A stretch of 64,000 nucleotides of DNA from Liolophura sinensis (Eukaryota; Mollusca; Polyplacophora; Chitonida; Chitonidae), in contig NC_088302.1 of NCBI RefSeq assembly GCF_032854445.1, positions 35,966,191-36,030,190 of the forward strand, written 5' to 3'. Positions 11,881 to 25,780 of the stretch are shown piece after piece. Every line of letters begins with the position of its first letter. Within the stretch, counting starts at the first letter, position 1. The notes beneath the pieces were generated by a model. The model saw only the letters and a program-made list of their open reading frames with translations, ran no database searches and was not told the DNA's origin. The position numbers and the translations under genes are program-made.

Positions 11881-12515
11881 TCATGAAATTTCTTCTGAAT
11901 TCTGAAAGAATGAATTTGTATTATTGTAATATTTAGTGGGTTGTGTACTTTATACGAAAATTTCTATGTTTGACATTTTTGTCCCTTGGCTCCAATACCT
12001 ACAAGTATCTCTTTACCATGTAAGTAAGAAACCAGTGGGTTAACAACCCCGACCCCATACCCCACCCCAACCCCCCAACCCCCGCATGACATATGCGGTA
12101 TCACATGATCATTTTAGGATCCAGCATGGGAAGAACCTTATAAATTTGTTTTTTTAACCAGACCTTGCAAGGATGTTGTGTGTAATTCTAAACCCAAAAG
12201 CTCTTTCTTCCATTAAACCAGTAGCACTAATAACTACAAGATGCACAGTCCTGTACTGTACATGTACATGTAGTTATGAACAGTAAAATACTGTATGCTC
12301 ACACTAACAGTCATTGTAATGTGAATGTAGTACAGGAGTCTTGATATTTGCAGACGTAATCATTATTATAAGTTAAAGTTATGTAAGAATTCTAAGCTTG
12401 CAATGTATACGTTGATCCAGAGTCTGCCCTTTTTCAACATGGGCAGAATTGTGAAGCCAACTGGTAAGTTACATGTACATATTGCCTAATTATTCCCTCT
12501 GGAGTTTTAGTGAGC
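11881..12515. other. Intron 1 stretch with a strong C-rich tract
   Basis: Unique sequence apart from six C-runs of at least four bases at 12047-12083, a G-quadruplex candidate on the minus strand. Confidence 0.5.
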
Positions 12516-12519
12516 TTTT

Positions 12520-12935
12520 AGCTACTCATATGAAGCATTTAATAACAGTGAGCTGTAGCTGTTAATATGAAGTTTTAGTGAGCTTAAATATAAGGTGTTC
12601 TTATGAAGTTTTAGTGAGCTTTTAGCTACTCGTATGAAGCTTTAGTGAGCTGTTAGCTGTTTATATGAAGTTTTAGTGAGCTTAAATATAAGGTGTTCTT
12701 ATGAAGTTTTAGTGAGCTTTTAGCTACTCGTATGAAGCTTTAGTGAGCTGTTAGCTGTTTATATGAAGTTTTAGTGAGCTTAAATATAAGGTGTTCTTAT
12801 GAAGTTTTACTGAGCTTTAAGCTGATAATATGAATCTTTAGTGAGCTGTAAGCTATTGATATGAAGTTTTAGTGAGCTTGAGCTGTTCATGTGAGGTTTT
12901 AGTCAGATGCTGTGAGCTTTTCTTACGAAGCTTTA
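12520..12935 (+). repeat. Minisatellite with 98-bp higher-order period
   Basis: Variants of ATGAAGTTTTAGTGAGCT recur about every 31-36 bp. The marker GTGTTC recurs at 12595, 12693 and 12791, exactly 98 bp apart. Each 98-bp period is made of 31 + 31 + 36-bp subunits. The edges are more diverged than the centre, as is usual in arrays that expand internally. Confidence 0.92.
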
Positions 12936-12990
12936 ATTGCTGCCCTTTGAGCTGTTCACAAGAAGAGTTTTGAGCTACATATCCCGGTTT

Positions 12991-13124
<134 letters not shown>

Positions 13125-13902
13125 TGTTGTGTGTATGTCAAGCCACGCAAATGCTTTGTGAATGAATCTATAAGGTAGCATTAGGTTCCATTGAGGCATT
13201 TTGGAATTCTGGGCAAGATCTAAGGGTGAGTGAGATTTTGACCTACATTTTGACCTGTATTTTGTTACACACATTCAAACAAACATTGGATCATATATCT
13301 TCCAGTGCTTCAACCAATTTATCTTGTAAGGTAAATACTTGTAAGTTGTCATTGTAGCATACCTGGTTTTCATCCAGATTGGAACATTTTGTACCATATG
13401 TGTTTGTTAGTGTAAGCGCTGTTAAAAGGGGCTGAGCGAAAACAGGGCATTGTAACTTTATCTACCTCTCTACCATCGACAGCTAGGATACAAGGCCCAT
13501 ACTCTAAGGAGTGATTTTTTTGACAGAAGTTAGCCTTGCGTTTCTTAGACATCGACTACACGTAGACTACACATAGACTAGCTATGCTGTGTAGCAAACA
13601 GACAATGATAGAAGTCATCACTGACTGCATTAGAAGTGTTGTGTGATTTGTCAAAACAACCGGATGAGCAATTCCATTTAGTTGACAGTGCATTGAATTT
13701 GCAGTGTGCGTAACTCAGGGAAGGTATGTAACACATGCTTTATGAGGGCTATTTAACCTCCGGTCTTTTTGTTTTTATAGAATTATGTTATTTTTATACA
13801 TATTGAAATGCTGATTGCAGCATAACTGCATGATGTACTGGTATCTTAAGGTGAATACCGCATGAACCATTGCAGGGATATGGATATATCCTAAATAACC
13901 CA

Positions 13903-14077
13903 ACATTTTGACCGCAAAAAGAGCATTTTTGGAGGCAAATTAATCTCATGAGATATTACTTTTAGTGCAAAATCTTGCATTTTCCAAATAGAATATCATC
14001 CTACCTTCCAAACAGCTCTCAAATGACCTTTCTAAAGTCAGTACAACTCCCATAATCTGGAAAAATGAGTAACTTTG
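13903..14077 (-). repeat. Dispersed repeat family C, minus-strand copy
   Basis: Reverse complement contains GGAAGGTAGGATGATATTCT, an AAAAGTAATATCTCATGA block and TTTGCCTCCAAAAATGC, matching plus-strand copies near 26888, 53015, 53203 and 60106. Non-coding and unclassified. Confidence 0.65.
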
Positions 14078-15191
14078 TCATAAACATTCAGGGGTATGTG
14101 TATACTCTGTATGACCTCAAATTTCATCCACAACTGATTCAGAGACTTCTGTTGATATAGCAAAAACTGTTTTGGTTGCTTGTGCTGATATTCTATGGGA
14201 AAAATGGAAGTGTCAGCACATAAAGTAATATCACATTTATTTGCGTCTAAAGGTGCACTTTTTGGTTGGGGGAGGGGTGGGATTTGAGGTCATTTACCAT
14301 ACTCAAGAGAGCTGTGTACAAGCTGATTGGTGTATCCCCACTTCCATAATGTACCTGTCAGTGTAACATATGGACATGTTAGAGCACTGTGATCTACACA
14401 GTCTGGGTCTGTCAGTTATACCATAGGGCTCCTGGCTGTTATAGCTGTCAGGCTGGCTGGTGAGTCAGAGATTAGACCAGCCCTGACATCATGATGTAGT
14501 GGGGGAGAGATTAGGGAGAGGGACCAGTACCCCTTCTCCCCCTCCTTGCCTCACCCATACCAGCACCAGCCATCATTTTGTGAGATTGATATCTAGAAAG
14601 GGAAATCAGTGTTAATGATTTCTGGATCTGAAGTCTCCTCTAGAGAGCTATAAAACATATCACATCTTATCATGACATGAACTGACATATGGAAAGAGGC
14701 CAAGTCTACTATAGTGCGATCCTGTGACTATCTAGAAGGCTGTGTCCAGAGGTGTCGGCTGGTATGCCTGAATAGTGCAGATAAATACCAGAAATATGGT
14801 ATCATACATTTACACGCATGTATTTAAATGTGAATATTTGTGAGTATCTGTTACTGTACATCAAGAGATATCTCCTTTTATTCTTAAATGGTACAGGACT
14901 TTTATTCTTCAAAAAGGAATCAATAATACATTTAAGCACATTATCGTACAAGCATATGTATTTTAATGTGGACATTTTTTGCACTATCCTTCAGGCTTTA
15001 TCGATCGTCCACCCGTAAGATGGCAAAATGTTGCCAAAAAAAAAAAAAAAAAAAAAGCATGTTAGCCCCATTCACATGATGCGACATGTCACACTGACTG
15101 GCAGAACATGATCAATAAATGTGAACTGGCTTGCCATTGTAGTGGAAAGGTCTTGTGAAATTTTAAATTTGACTAGATGCATTCTGTGAGT

Positions 15192-15258
<67 letters not shown>

Positions 15259-15847
15259 ATATAAACACAACATAAGACAAAATGTATAGAATTTGTCAGT
15301 GAGAATACAGCTATAGCAACATGCTACTTTGCATGTACTTCTGTACTGTAGTTTACATATTGAAATGTTTTAAATTTAATAGATTTAAATTTAAATTTAA
15401 ATACAGATTTAAATGTTAAATACAGATTTAAAAGTTAAATACAGATGTATATGCATGTTTGTGCCTTATAACGTAGTAGAGTCATTCACTTCCGATCTAG
15501 TTTTCTCCGTAACACTGACCTCAGCCAAAAAATTTAAAAAATTACAAGTCTGTGACCAGATACATATACACTATGTCTTATTGCTATTCATACATTTACA
15601 AGTACATGTAAGTGGTGGGTTTTTACCTGTGAAAAGCAGCTTGGTGCATGTCGCTCTCTCTGTTGGCTGGTTGTTCAAATGCTTTTACATCTCTTACCTG
15701 TATGGACAAATCTCTTTAATAAAGGACCTAAGTGCAAGATGATTTCAACTTTTTGTGGCATGTCACATGCAGCTATTATTTGTAGTATTTTTTCACATTG
15801 CTGTGTGTTCATGGTTGTTGTGTTTTAATTGGTATCTTTACATGGAA
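14078..15847. other. Intron 1 stretch with microsatellite and poly-A
   Basis: Holds a 21-base poly-A run (15036-15056) and a (TA)n microsatellite (15197-15263). An ATTTAAA-rich segment lies at 15375-15430. No exon supported. Confidence 0.5.
15197..15263. repeat. (TA)n microsatellite
   Basis: About 67 bp of TA dinucleotide with a single TTTA interruption. Confidence 0.95.
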
Positions 15848-15925
15848 GGTGCCAAGAAGATTTGATGTGCCGTTTGATACTACCCCTCATCATCAAACAG
15901 TTCAGCTTCCCTGACATGCTATTTT
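15848..15925 (+). repeat. 78-bp direct duplicate, copy 1
   Basis: Begins GGTGCCAAGAAGATTTGATG and includes CCCCTCATCATCAAACAGTT. Copy 2 at 17381-17460 matches it closely (by eye only a few substitutions and one small insertion), while the flanks do not match. Confidence 0.85.
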
Positions 15926-17380
15926 GCAGGCGTCAAATGGTTTTTAATTCTAGGCGATGTATGGAGGAATAAAGACATCATTAAGATGGTATTTTGTTAC
16001 CAGGGGTGATTCGCCTTGGCAGTGTGAAAGCAGATTGACTGTTGAGTAATGTGGAAAGGCAAGGGTTGGCTGTTAACTGTTCTCTGGCTGGATGCCCACC
16101 CCCTGGGGAGACTATAGCCCTTGTGTCCAGATTCTTGTATTACTTAGCTGTACTAAGAGGTACCTCTTCTATCAATAAACTTTGCCATAACTTTGCCAGC
16201 AGGAATTCTGAAACTCTCCAACCAAAGCAGACTGCTCTCTCTGCTGGTGTTGAAATTTTAATGACCAGGAATGTTTCAGGATAGAGGCCTGACAGGAGTT
16301 GTTAAATTCCTGCTTCCAGAGGGGATATCAAGTGGCTATCTACAAACCCTTTCCAACAGCATTCTCATGGTGGTCAAAGAGTAGGAGAGTTCTGCTAATT
16401 TCACATGTGACATTTTGCTCAGAGCAAAGCTAATGAGCAGTGATGTGGTAGTACTAGATTGGCCAGCTGGCAGTTAGCTTTGTTCAACCCTGGTCACAGA
16501 GGACATTATAACAGGACATGTCCAGTGAACTACTGATAGGTTAGAATATAGAAAACACACTCAGCATACTTTCTGTGTGCTGGAAGCTTCTATCTGTTTA
16601 GTTAATCTCACAGAAACAAGTGCTTTCCTGCCATGTTCCTCTAGATGCTGTAGGGCTATGGCAAATAATAGTGGGTGTTCTTTGGAGCTAAAACAACACC
16701 AGTAGTAGTAAAAGTTATTAGGGGTTGCTTCTGATAGAGTATGAGATAAAACACTATTTATAAAGTCCAGCTACCAGTACGTTAGAGCTACATGTATTTG
16801 GTTTACACCCTTCTCTATGGTTTGACATCTTTGTACACATGTGAGCCATTTATTCTTACATAGCTATGCTGTTGCTGTTGATTAGTTACAGGTGGAAGTG
16901 TCAGATTTCTTTGTTTTTTTTTCAAGGTGTTGCCTCAGCACTTTCCCCATAAACTTCTCAAAACTTCAGAATATTTGAAGAAATACCTAAGGCTCTTCTG
17001 TTATTTTCATTCATGTACCTATGTTGGCAATTAGGTGTTTTCATTTTATACCTGTCTGCTGTCACTTTTTTTCAAAACGTCTATCATCCCTGTCATTTTA
17101 GATTTTCCTTAGCAGGCATTGAGCCTTTATACACTATTTTTCACCGTGTACAAATGTAATTATAAATTTTGCAAAGCACAACAAGCATGTGTAAAGTTTC
17201 CTTGCAGACACATCGCATTTCATGGTATTAAGGTAAAGGAAACAACAGGCTTTAAAGTTCCAATGCTAAGGAAGAGACCTCTGTTACTGGTGGCTGCCAA
17301 AAACATCTGTTCATATTTGTAAACAGTGCTGTGTGTATTGACCTAGTGTCATCCGGCTTCTTATCTAGCCCATATAATGT

Positions 17381-17460
17381 GGTGCCAAGAAGATTTGATG
17401 TGCCCTTTGATATTACCCCTCATCATCAAACAGTTCGACTTTCCTGACCAATGCTATTTT
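17381..17460 (+). repeat. 78-bp direct duplicate, copy 2
   Basis: Second copy of 15848-15925, same orientation, about 1.53 kb downstream. Both carry the short inverted pair TTTGATG / CATCAAA. Confidence 0.85.
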
Positions 17461-20400
17461 TGTCTGGCAGAACGATAACATTGGAGGCTTTGTGCATGAG
17501 AAGTGTATGTCTATTTGTAGCCAAATCTTTCCAAGAATATAAGTTTTTGCTGTCATATTTACATTAAAGGTTATCTGTGAGGTGTACCCTGTCCACATCT
17601 GGTAACCCAGCAGCCTGTCTGTATAGATTGAGGATGCATGGGTTTCGGGGTAGAGAGTAACAGTTCCTGTTGTTTAGTTTAAACCGCCCTGTGTGTGGTA
17701 AGGTGTATCTACCTGTGGTGAAAGCCACATCAATCAGCCCCAAAGGTTGTGGTAATGTGCAGAGCAGACAGCTAGGGTTTCCGTCTCCACATGGGAGCCT
17801 GGGTAGAGCTGGTGGGATAAAGAAAGAGCCAGGTAGAGTTTGGGATATGGTTGCAATCTGCAGCTTACTAGATCCCTGTCCCAGACTGCTAAACTTGCAG
17901 TAACATCTACCCATTAAAGCTGTAGCTTCTTCTCATGCAGGGGCTGAAGTGGTGAAACCTAGCCAGCACGAACCTGAAATGTTGATTCCCCTCTTCCTCC
18001 TGTGCTAAATTGACATTCTGTGATTATGTTGTGGTAAACACCCAATGTTCATCACCTCACCCACGCAGTAAAGAACTGCAGCTGTAGAATACTAATATTT
18101 CACTCAGGCAAGTGCAACTTCAGCAAACATTAGCAACTTCACTGTTTATTTGAGGGGTAATATTTTAAAGCTGGAGTGTTGACAGGGACAATATTTGTTG
18201 ACATTATGCGTTCTTCATGAAGAAAAAGGCCAAAGAAGAGTAATATAGATAAGTCCAGAAACTGCTGAACTTCCACTTGATAAACATTTAAGATTGTTTA
18301 AGGATATTAAAGCCAGATAGATTATGAAGATGAAAGGCCTGAAATAAATTCATCAGGGATGCATAGCATGGCCGTATTGGATAATGTCCCTCTGTGAAAA
18401 TCATGCACTTCCCTTTCCTAAACCTGACAGAATGTGCTAAAACTCTGCTTATGACAAGTTCATGAATGGCTCCTGAAATACGTCAAAAATAAAAGTGATG
18501 CACTTGCATATTAGGTTATTTATGAGCCATTTAAATAAGACTAAACAGGTCAAATTAAAATGAATATAATACAAAATTGTTTAGAGTATAGATTTATTTA
18601 AGGATTAAAAATGCATGTATGTTGGATGTACATGTGTAAGTGTTACTATTAAACTTAAACTGGCATCATTAAAACTAGAAGTGATTGTACAAATGATCAT
18701 TGACACATAAGAGCATCTCAAAGCAAGAAGGCAAAATTTATTCAGCCAGAAGTGATGTTATCAAAACCGAAAGAGACATTATCTCCTTTGAACTGGAAGT
18801 GACATCCGATGACACCAGAACAGCTATTAAATCGTATACAAATTTGTCTCCAAAAACTGTAGGTTGCATTACATGATAATCCATGACTAGATGTACAGGG
18901 TGATGACATGACAATAACAAATGTTACAACTGTGCAAATCAGTCCATATATTCTCTCAAACTTCCAGCATGGCTTCTTGTAGTTATGTTTAATTTTTTAT
19001 GTCAGTATGTGAATAGCATAATATGTATCAATACAAGTGCACAATTTAGCTCGACGTCTATAACCAATTACTTTTATGTGCCCTATTATGCGGTTATGGG
19101 ATCTTATTTTATTTTGGTAAATGCAGTTTGTCCTAAATAATGGAAAATAAACTGTTCAGCTTTACACGGAGTTTTACTTTGATCACACATCTAGTACATC
19201 TTCAGTGTCACTCACATACAGTAAACATGCAGTAACAAGCACTTTAAGTACATATGGAGATAGTGAAATTTACTATGATAGACTTGAGGATGTTAATTGA
19301 GACTTGCTTTGATATACTTGGAGATGTTGAGATTTGCTTTGATACATGTGTGTCAAGTATATAAAATCTTTTATCTGGTATGTTTTTTTGCAATGACTAT
19401 CCTTCACAGCTGTATTACAGTACTTTTTTTTTTAAATAGTTGTCTGTATTTATTTAAGATAATAGAAATGTGGTCTGAGAAATATTATATATACCACCAA
19501 GGACTTGTATATTTATGTCATAATATTTGTGCTTCTCCAAAGGCTAGAGTTTGGCAGACTCAAACTTGGTGTAGAGTGGGTACAATGTTTCCATATACTT
19601 ATAACTTCTCACTCCACATTTATGTTAGAGAAGAATGTTTGTAGGCAAGATCGTGAAAGATGAAAGCAGCAGGATGCAGAGATTGAGGGATGGAAAAACC
19701 GTCAGAGTTTTGTTAGCATGTTTTACACCAGCTGCCATGTTGTGTTAATTTACTACCTGTGAGGTTAGCCGGGCTTGATGGTAAGGTATACGGGTTGCAG
19801 ACCTCCTGGTGTGGTTCCCAGGAGCCTATAGGGTTTGACTCTCCTCCTCCTAGGTAAGCAAGGGAGAGATATATGGTTGAGGGTGGAATCTGGCCTCTGG
19901 GAAACTGACCTCTTCACCCAGGCCAAACAGATGTTCTTCTAGGGCTCTCCTTTTTACTCCTCGAATTCAAAGAGCACAGGACACTGATACTACTTCGGGG
20001 CACAGTTCTGACTCTGCATCAGAAAACCCCACACTGCCCCTCCTCAAATCCGAGAGTTCAGGCCATGGGGGATAAGCAGTGACAGTCAGCGGCTAAAGAA
20101 CACTGCTACCTATGACCTCATCCCCTGGTATATAGTGTCTTATCAGAGTGAATCAGAGAGGCTCTGAGAAGTTTCACTGGTAAAGCTTGTGTATATTCCA
20201 CATAAAGCAGGCTATGACTGTATGGTGAGGTGTACATGTGGAGTGAAGTGGAGTTCCTCACAGAGCGTGTGTTATTCTATAGTTGGGCTGGTTAGAGGAT
20301 TTGGACATGGGTTCAACATCTGTCTAGATGCAGGTAAGATAGAGGCTCCTAAAGTACACTAATTGGCAAGTTCAGTTTCACAACATGGGCTAGTAAAGCT

Positions 20401-21735
20401 TTCTTCAGTAATGGCACAATCCTACATGTTTATGTTAGTCAAAGAATCATTTTTCTTTTTCATAGTACTGTTAAATTCTGTACATTTAAGCTTGTCATAA
20501 GAGTAATGTTTCGATTGGAATGTTGAAATTGTACTTTTTGTGAAGTCTTCTAGTATAGCTTTTGATGTAGTTTTGAAGTCTGATGTGTATAAATTAAGAT
20601 ACCTTTTTCTCCCCAAAATGTAAGTCTTGAATTACCAATAGTAATATAGAATGACTGTATATAACTGTTTACCCCAGGGGTACACAATATAGTTTACCTG
20701 TGATGTTGAGCTTCTGTTAGGTAATGTGCCACATATTAAATCCACTTTGGCGTAATTACTTTTTCTGGAGCACATATTCTTCATTTGGTTGCCATTGTTA
20801 ACAAAAGACCAGTAACTTAGGCCATATCAGTACTTGTTCATTTTGGGTAATTGCCACACAGGGACCTGTGATCCATTACCTAGTGGCTTGATTACCCAAT
20901 TCCCTAGGGAGACACATGGCTCCAGACTCTTTTGCTGATCACCCTAATTCGATGGCTCATGCTGGTATGTCCATCACCAGCTTTGTGACAGTGCGGCTGC
21001 TCAATTAGCACAGCCATGATAAGGCTGTTAGAGCTGGAAATCAGTCCGCTGTGCACTTCAGTTATGTGACAAAACAACTGGTCAATTAGCTCAGTAGCTC
21101 GCTAAACCAAAATTATCGTCTTCCAGCTTCAAGGGTTTGTTCTACATTGCAGATTCCAGGACTGTTTCTTGGACAGATCAAGATACTGCTGGTACTCATA
21201 TGATGAAATATGTATACCTTCATCCAGAGTAGGGAAAACTCCTTTTGATCATCCAGCCATGAAGGTGTTCTCATCTTGCTTGACTGAACTGGGCTACAAT
21301 TGTGCTGAACATAATTAGATTTCTTTCTTTTCAGAAGGTTCTTTTTGATTACTATTGCCAATAGTTCGCTTGAGCTTGTGGCTCTGTCGGAGTAGACTGT
21401 TTTGGGCTTTTTTGTCTGTATTGGTCTCGGAGAATCTATCTTCATTGGAGAAATTGAAGGGCCATTTCACAACCTCTTCATCTTAGATCTTGTGAAAACA
21501 TAATATCTGTGTGGATCTTTGGTCTTAGATTTGAGACAGCCATCTGAAGTACCCATGAAAAAGCGCAGAGGAATACACTTTTTGTGCAATGCTTCATCAA
21601 CGTTCACTATAGCATTTTCACCCTGTCTTTTAGCCAGAGAAAATCTGCCTGACTCGTGCCTTGATATTGTGAAGAGGCTTATCTGTTGTGAATAGTTCAT
21701 TTGGGAAGCTGTGTGGACAAACTAGTTTGTTTGTA
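17461..21735. other. Intron 1 stretch, mainly unique
   Basis: No exon supported. A weak two-copy repeat (GAGACTTGCTTTGATA / GAGATTTGCTTTGATA) lies at about 19300-19345. Segments around 19780-20120 and 20830-21110 are less AT-rich and repeat-free. Confidence 0.45.
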
Positions 21736-21739
21736 ACTT

Positions 21740-22115
21740 GGTGTCAAGATAGCAGTCAGCCAAATCAAAACCTTGTTGGTTAGATTGGAATAAGACAGCC
21801 ATCAAGAATAAGTTTGTGGTAGCATGATTGCAGTCAGCCAAGCTCAGATTTGTGTGAGGGTTGCACTCAACTGATGATAATTTTGTGTGAATAATATTGG
21901 AGCCAAGCATTGACAATTTTGTGTTATTAGGATTTCAAACAGCCAAGCACAGCCTTGAGTCCACCAGATTGCAACTTTGTGTTACAGCTACAACAGCCAA
22001 CCCATAACTTTGTAACATAAATTGTAACCAGCCAGACCACAATTTTGTGGTTATAACAGTCTTACAGCCAACCAACCACAACTTTGTACTGCGATTACAG
22101 CTAGTTTGTTCACAA
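21740..22115 (+). repeat. Degenerate tandem array, ~45-bp period
   Basis: The pair CAGCCAA ... AACTTTGTG (variants CAGCCAAGC, CAGCCAACC, AATTTTGTG) recurs about eight times at irregular 40-80 bp spacing. An old, decayed minisatellite. Confidence 0.65.
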
Positions 22116-22119
22116 CTTA

Positions 22120-25100
22120 TTGTTCTGGAGTCCAGTGTATTCTGCCAATAACCAGGATCTGGTGAGAACTTTGTGACAGGAATCTGTTCAGGAAGAACTC
22201 AGTGTGATCAGAAGGTTTTGAGGCTGGATGGAGCCCTATTGCACAGCCTCTCTTGACCGCAAAGCTGTTTGGAATTCTTCCCTGTCTGCGAGGTGTAATC
22301 ATTCATGGAAGCGGTATGTATAATAAGCACTGTTATCATTAGCATATTCATGCTTTAGTTGAACTGATACCTTTTTTTTTGCCCATATGCAATTCTCCTG
22401 GTGATGTATAGGCACAAAGAGAAGTACTTGTACAACCAAATGCTACTAGGCAATTATGGCATAAAACAGTTGTGTTCAAATACATATGACCTGTGGACAT
22501 CCTGTAGATTGGTTTTATACAAATTAAGCCATTTTGCTGACAGCTGTTGTTCGGCAGAATAATCTGAGAAACACCAAGATGTAAATAATACACCACGTAT
22601 AAACGATTAATATCCTTGTTTGAATTCTATTGAATATACATGTATGTGGATTGTACTTTCAATGGGTAATGCCTGAAGTATTACAGGCCTAATCTGTGTA
22701 GCCTTTTTTTTATGTCTGCCTTTGCTATGATAATCTCATGTTAAATTTACCAATCTGAATGTAACCTGGAACGTAATTAGAACTACACTGTACTTAGATT
22801 TGCCACTCTGTTGATAGTACCAAACTGGTAATGTAACATTGGCCTGTTAAATCTAGAAACAAGTACCAGTTTTTCCCTTTTAAGTTTCTATCCAAACTCA
22901 GTGGATATATTGATGTATTACACAATTACCAGAAAATTTTGAAAACTTTTATTAACACATATTTAGTTTAGGATGAAAGTGTGGCGGTGTAATAAAACTT
23001 CAGAAATGTGGTAAACCATGTGAGATAAGAAATAAATAGTAGCTGATATGTCTGTTGCTCGGTAGATTTAAACTTTTGTACTCGCATGCAAAGGCATATA
23101 TTGTGTGATTGAGTTGACAAAAACCTTATGATGCAGCTAACTTTAGTCAAATAGTTTAGTCTGTATTATAGTGCGGATCTACGGCCAAAGACCATTATTC
23201 CAGTTATTTCAGTGTGGGATTTACCAAGACATCTGAGGCTGATAGACTTAATCAAAGTTTCATGACAGTAGAGAGGAAATGATGATAATGTGTCTGGGTA
23301 TGTGTGGTCTCCGCCTATCTGTGATTGGCCATCTCAAGCCAAGGCCTATAATCCAATCACTGTTACAAAAAGGAAATGACTGGAAAGGCTTATCATCAGA
23401 TTTGGGGCTTAACACTGACTGACATCCTCACAGAGATAGAAGTATACATGAGTAGAGGAAATGGCTGTGTCTTGGCAAAGTACTTTTGATAAAACTTGGT
23501 GAATCAAAGCCAGAGAATTCTTATTATGAAAAGTAATGTTTCAAATTGTTTTGCTGAAGATTGTTTTTTGGAATTGTTCAGTTTGCCAAAAACTGTTTGA
23601 TGGCTGCATGGTGTTATGTACTGCCACACCTTGATAATGCATTATTATACTAATAGAAGGTAGTGAAATTTTAGATAATTCAGGCACAAAAAGAAAAAAA
23701 ACAACAACAGAGATTGACGTGACATATATGAGTGGTATTTAAAGACATATTCTGGCCAGAGTAATATTCCTCAATGGTTTGTTCACTGATAAGCTTGTTT
23801 TCTGTTAGTAATCTGTTCCTTTCAGTTCCTATGTTTGTTTATCAGTTATGCGTTTTCCAAGTTTGTGAGTATAGTTTGTTGATTTGTAGTAGCAGAAACA
23901 CTCAGGCAAAATACATTACTCTGGTAATTAAAGATTCCAATGTTTCATACAACACATACTTCAGACTCTTTGAAACTGTTACTCTCAAGATTTATCTGTT
24001 GATAGCCTTATGCCTTTTGTATGTAGACAGATAGAGGTATGTTATCTCAGAGTTTAGGTACATGTGAAATGTATAGCCATTCTTTGACTGATCCTAGTTT
24101 CCTTGGAGCTTAATTCTTTGCACAGTACATCATCTGGCATGCTACATGGTTAGAAAACGTTCTTTCGGTACTGAAGATAACTAGCTGCAGCAAGTTGCAA
24201 AGAAATTGCAAGAAAGCAATTTACTGTGGAATTACCAAGTTTTTGTTTACCTTGTGCTGTCAGCAAGCCAGTGTAAAACAGCACTCTTGTCACTCCTACA
24301 CTTGTATGCGTTTCTTAAAGCTTAGCCCTGTGCTTGACTCAGCGTGGTATCTAGCACAATCCAAAATAACTTGTTTTCCACACCAGGTACTTACACAAGT
24401 TTTTCATAAGAGCTTACGTATCAAAGTTGTTGACAGCAGTATATTTCCATGACTGTATTGGAAAAAATTTCCCTTTGTTTTTATCATGTTTGTCACATTT
24501 TTGGTTGTTAAAAGTGTTTTTTTTTTTTTTGGCTGAAGCATGAAGTATATCTGGGACTAAAATAACATATGCCACAGTTGGCATTACAAATTGTGTGATA
24601 CAGCCTTTTGTAGTGGTCTCTCCAGCCGTTTACTATTGCTGACAGGAAATCTCGAGAAATCTCAGGGAGATGTTGCCTATCCCTGTTATGACCCCAGAGT
24701 ATATACATGCAATTTTATTTTGCCTTGGTTAATTTTTGTTTTAAATTAATATCCACAAACACACCAGCAGGAGAGTCTTTGTACCTTTATGCACGCCATT
24801 TCAATGATGTGTACATGTATACCACACTCCTATCTGGCTTCCCACTTGCATATCATGACACAGAGACATGAGTGTTCCTGTATGAATTATGTCCCCTTCT
24901 TAGCTTTATAATTCCTGGCTCTCAAGATATGATCATACCACATAGGCTTGTACGTGGCTAAAGCACTCCTGATCAGGAAATGTCTATTGACATAGCTGTC
25001 TGGAATCTGACCCTCATTGGTTTGGCTGTGTATTTTAGTTGGGAAGTTTTTCAGTGATTTATACTGGAAACTCCATCATAGGAGTGAACAACTCCCCAAA

Positions 25101-25780
25101 CAACAATCAAACTGGTAAAAGAGGCACAGAAGCTTCATTTGCATTAGCTCACAAAGTGTTTTTAATCGGGATAGTGTAAGAACTCTCTTTGTCAATTAAG
25201 ATGGGTGACTCAAGGCAGTATGGTTTCCTCCACCCACAAACTTGACCAGGAACAGTCATGTAGGGTGGTGAAAAATTCCTTGAACACCAATCAGGGTAGT
25301 AAAAGAAATACAGGAGTTTCAGGTACTTGATCTGTATTATGTATTTAGCTGTCAAGGCACATGTACTTCTAATGTGCTCAGTTAGGGAGGCCTTGTTTGA
25401 CGTCCTCTACCTAAGTTTTATGTATCCTTACCCTGTCTACTGTTGGATTACTGGAGCACCGACTTTAGACTAGTGTGATCTTGGGTCTTTGACAGACAAG
25501 GTGGTAACAGACATACAACAAATGTATATATATACACATGTATATATATCTACTGGGTGGTACATGTATATTTGTTTGTTTATTCCACTCTCTAACTGAG
25601 AAGGCCATCTGCCTATAACATACATGTACATGCTTGGGGTTTGTACCATATTAGCTCTGGTCTGCCCTGGTGTATGTGATAAACCATATCATTACTAACA
25701 GGGTACTGTGTGAATAAGGCCACTTTTAATTACACATTGTGTGTAAATGACTGTGGCTCTACTGTACATGGATCAGGGGG
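22120..25780. other. Intron 1 stretch without recognisable features
   Basis: Unique AT-rich sequence. Two CCAAT motifs in opposite orientation occur at 23321-23328 and 23353-23360. No exon, SINE or tandem repeat seen. Confidence 0.45.

Noticed and set aside
15036-15056. Poly-A run that could mark a processed pseudogene
   Set aside because: No gene-like sequence precedes it and I could not find a target-site duplication.
23321-23360. Two CCAAT boxes in inverted arrangement (GTGATTGG / CCAATCAC)
   Set aside because: Could mark a promoter, but there is no exon, CpG enrichment or other promoter signal nearby. An 8-bp inverted pair is expected by chance.
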